From JAWPNA01 sp045402695 (lineage in GTDB: Bacteria; Acidobacteriota; Polarisedimenticolia; JACPZX01; DASXTC01): 19,524 nucleotides of DNA. Below are positions 19,035 to 19,524 of the stretch, piece after piece. The stretch spans positions 1 through 19,524 of the forward strand of contig JAWPNA010000287.1 of assembly GCA_045402695.1 (NCBI GenBank), given 5' to 3'. Below the pieces are notes generated by a model. The model was given only the letters and a program-made list of their open reading frames with translations, had not been told where the DNA came from and did no database searches. A program made the translations under genes and the position numbers. Position 1 is the first letter of the stretch, and each line of letters begins with the position of its first letter.

Positions 19035-19195
19035 CCGCCGCGGTGGCCTCGCCCTTCGTGAACTTCGGCCATGCCGGCGAGACGGTGGACACGAAGCGTT
19101 GGCCGCGCCTCACGGCCTATCTCCAGCGCGTGCACGCACGGCCGTCCTTCAAGGCCCTGATCGAGGAGGAGCGCCAGACGTTCAAGCCCGCGTAG
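19028..19195 (+). CDS. Glutathione S-transferase, C-terminal fragment (5' end missing)
   Basis: Only 55 codons are recognisable, up to the TAG at 19193-19195. They read ASPFVNFGHAGETVD, then RWPRLTAYLQRVHARPSFKALIEEE, the end of the alpha-helical C-terminal domain of a soluble GST (the last two helices, with the common HARPSFK motif). A whole GST has about 200 residues, so roughly three quarters is lacking, including the thioredoxin-like glutathione-binding domain. The reading frame stays open to the left over the antisense strand of rplV, but those codons do not resemble a GST. No start or ribosome binding site can be assigned. It is either the tail of an intact gene joined here by misassembly or a true remnant. 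Confidence 0.7.
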   Translation, partial: EVTAAVASPFVNFGHAGETVDTKRWPRLTAYLQRVHARPSFKALIEEERQTFKPA

Positions 19196-19212
19196 AACGG
19201 CCCGGAGCCGCT

Positions 19213-19240
19213 TATACTGCGCCCTTCGAGGGGAGGGCGC
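19213..19240 (+). promoter_or_regulatory. Possible -10 box and hairpin covering the ribosome binding site
   Basis: TATACT at 19213-19218 resembles a sigma-70 -10 element, but no convincing -35 is seen at the right distance. Next comes an inverted repeat, GCGCCCT at 19219-19225 and AGGGCGC at 19234-19240, with an 8-base loop. The right arm and loop contain the GGGGAGGG Shine-Dalgarno of the gene starting at 19241. There is no T-run after the repeat, so a rho-independent terminator for the GST gene is unlikely. Function is speculative. Confidence 0.35.
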
Positions 19241-19524
19241 ATGCGACGGGTACTCGGGCGGATCGCGCTGGTCCTGATCGCGCTGCTCGCGATCGCGGGG
19301 ATCTACGCCTATCAGCAGGTCACCTCGATCGAGAGCGAGCGCGTGACCGAAGACGTGCACGTGCTCTACGGCCTGGGCGGCAACGTCGGGGTGCTGGCCA
19401 CCTCGCGCGGCGCCGTGATCGTGGACAGCATGACGTTCCGCATGCAGGGAGCCCGGATCCGCGACCTGGCCGAGAAGATCGGGGGCGGGCCGATCCAGGC
19501 CATCGTCAACACGCACTACCACTT
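19241..19524 (+). CDS. Membrane-anchored MBL-fold metallo-hydrolase, N-terminal part (3' end outside window)
   Basis: The first 94 codons are visible. Residues 5-24 are a hydrophobic stretch after MRRV, either an uncleaved signal anchor or a lipid-free signal peptide, so the protein should act outside the cytoplasm. The metallo-beta-lactamase fold starts with VHVLYGLGGNVGVLATSRGAV, then VIVDSM at 59-64. The window ends at NTHYH (H92 and H94), the start of the HxHxDH metal-binding motif. ATG at 19241 has GGGGAGGG three bases upstream. This superfamily covers many hydrolases (beta-lactamase, glyoxalase II, quinoprotein-relay proteins), and the visible part does not say which. It lies 45 bases after the GST fragment on the same strand. 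Confidence 0.8.
   Translation, partial: MRRVLGRIALVLIALLAIAGIYAYQQVTSIESERVTEDVHVLYGLGGNVGVLATSRGAVIVDSMTFRMQGARIRDLAEKIGGGPIQAIVNTHYH

Overview
The window is high-GC bacterial DNA, almost entirely coding. A lipid A/heptose locus implies a Gram-negative, lipopolysaccharide-making cell. The RpoA N-terminus (MLWRGFQRPKRLE), the zinc-binding forms of several ribosomal proteins and the gene order resemble what I recall of Acidobacteriota. That placement is an inference, not a result.

Layout. (1) 1-3373, plus strand: the end of lpxK, then an LpxL/HtrB-type lipid A acyltransferase, gmhB, rfaE1 (heptose-7-phosphate kinase) and rfaE2 (heptose-1-phosphate adenylyltransferase). Each gene overlaps the next by four bases (ATGA or GTGA), so this is one translationally coupled operon making lipid A and activated heptose for the inner core. 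(2) 3380-6592, minus strand: carB, the large subunit of carbamoyl-phosphate synthase. It meets rfaE2 tail to tail with 6 bases between, and lies 21 bases downstream of rplQ. (3) 6614-19027, minus strand: 25 genes of the conserved S10-spc-alpha cluster in canonical order. Read 5' to 3' they are rplV, rpsC, rplP, rpmC, rpsQ, rplN, rplX, rplE, rpsN, rpsH, rplF, rplR, rpsE, rpmD, rplO, secY, adk, map, infA, rpmJ, rpsM, rpsK, rpsD, rpoA and rplQ. Gaps are at most 33 bases, many start and stop codons overlap, and I see no internal terminator. (4) 19028-19524, plus strand: the last 55 codons of a glutathione S-transferase, then the start of a membrane-anchored metallo-beta-lactamase-fold protein.

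The most notable point is the boundary at about 19027. The ribosomal cluster stops exactly at the first codon of rplV. The expected upstream genes (rpsS, rplB, rplW, rplD, rplC, rpsJ) are replaced by a headless GST gene on the other strand. A chimeric assembly join is the simplest explanation, and a real rearrangement is possible but less likely. I found no new defence system, mobile element, CRISPR array, tRNA or rRNA. There is no gene-free stretch over 300 bases, the longest non-coding gap being 45 bases (19196-19240). Apart from the boundary, the content is core housekeeping.
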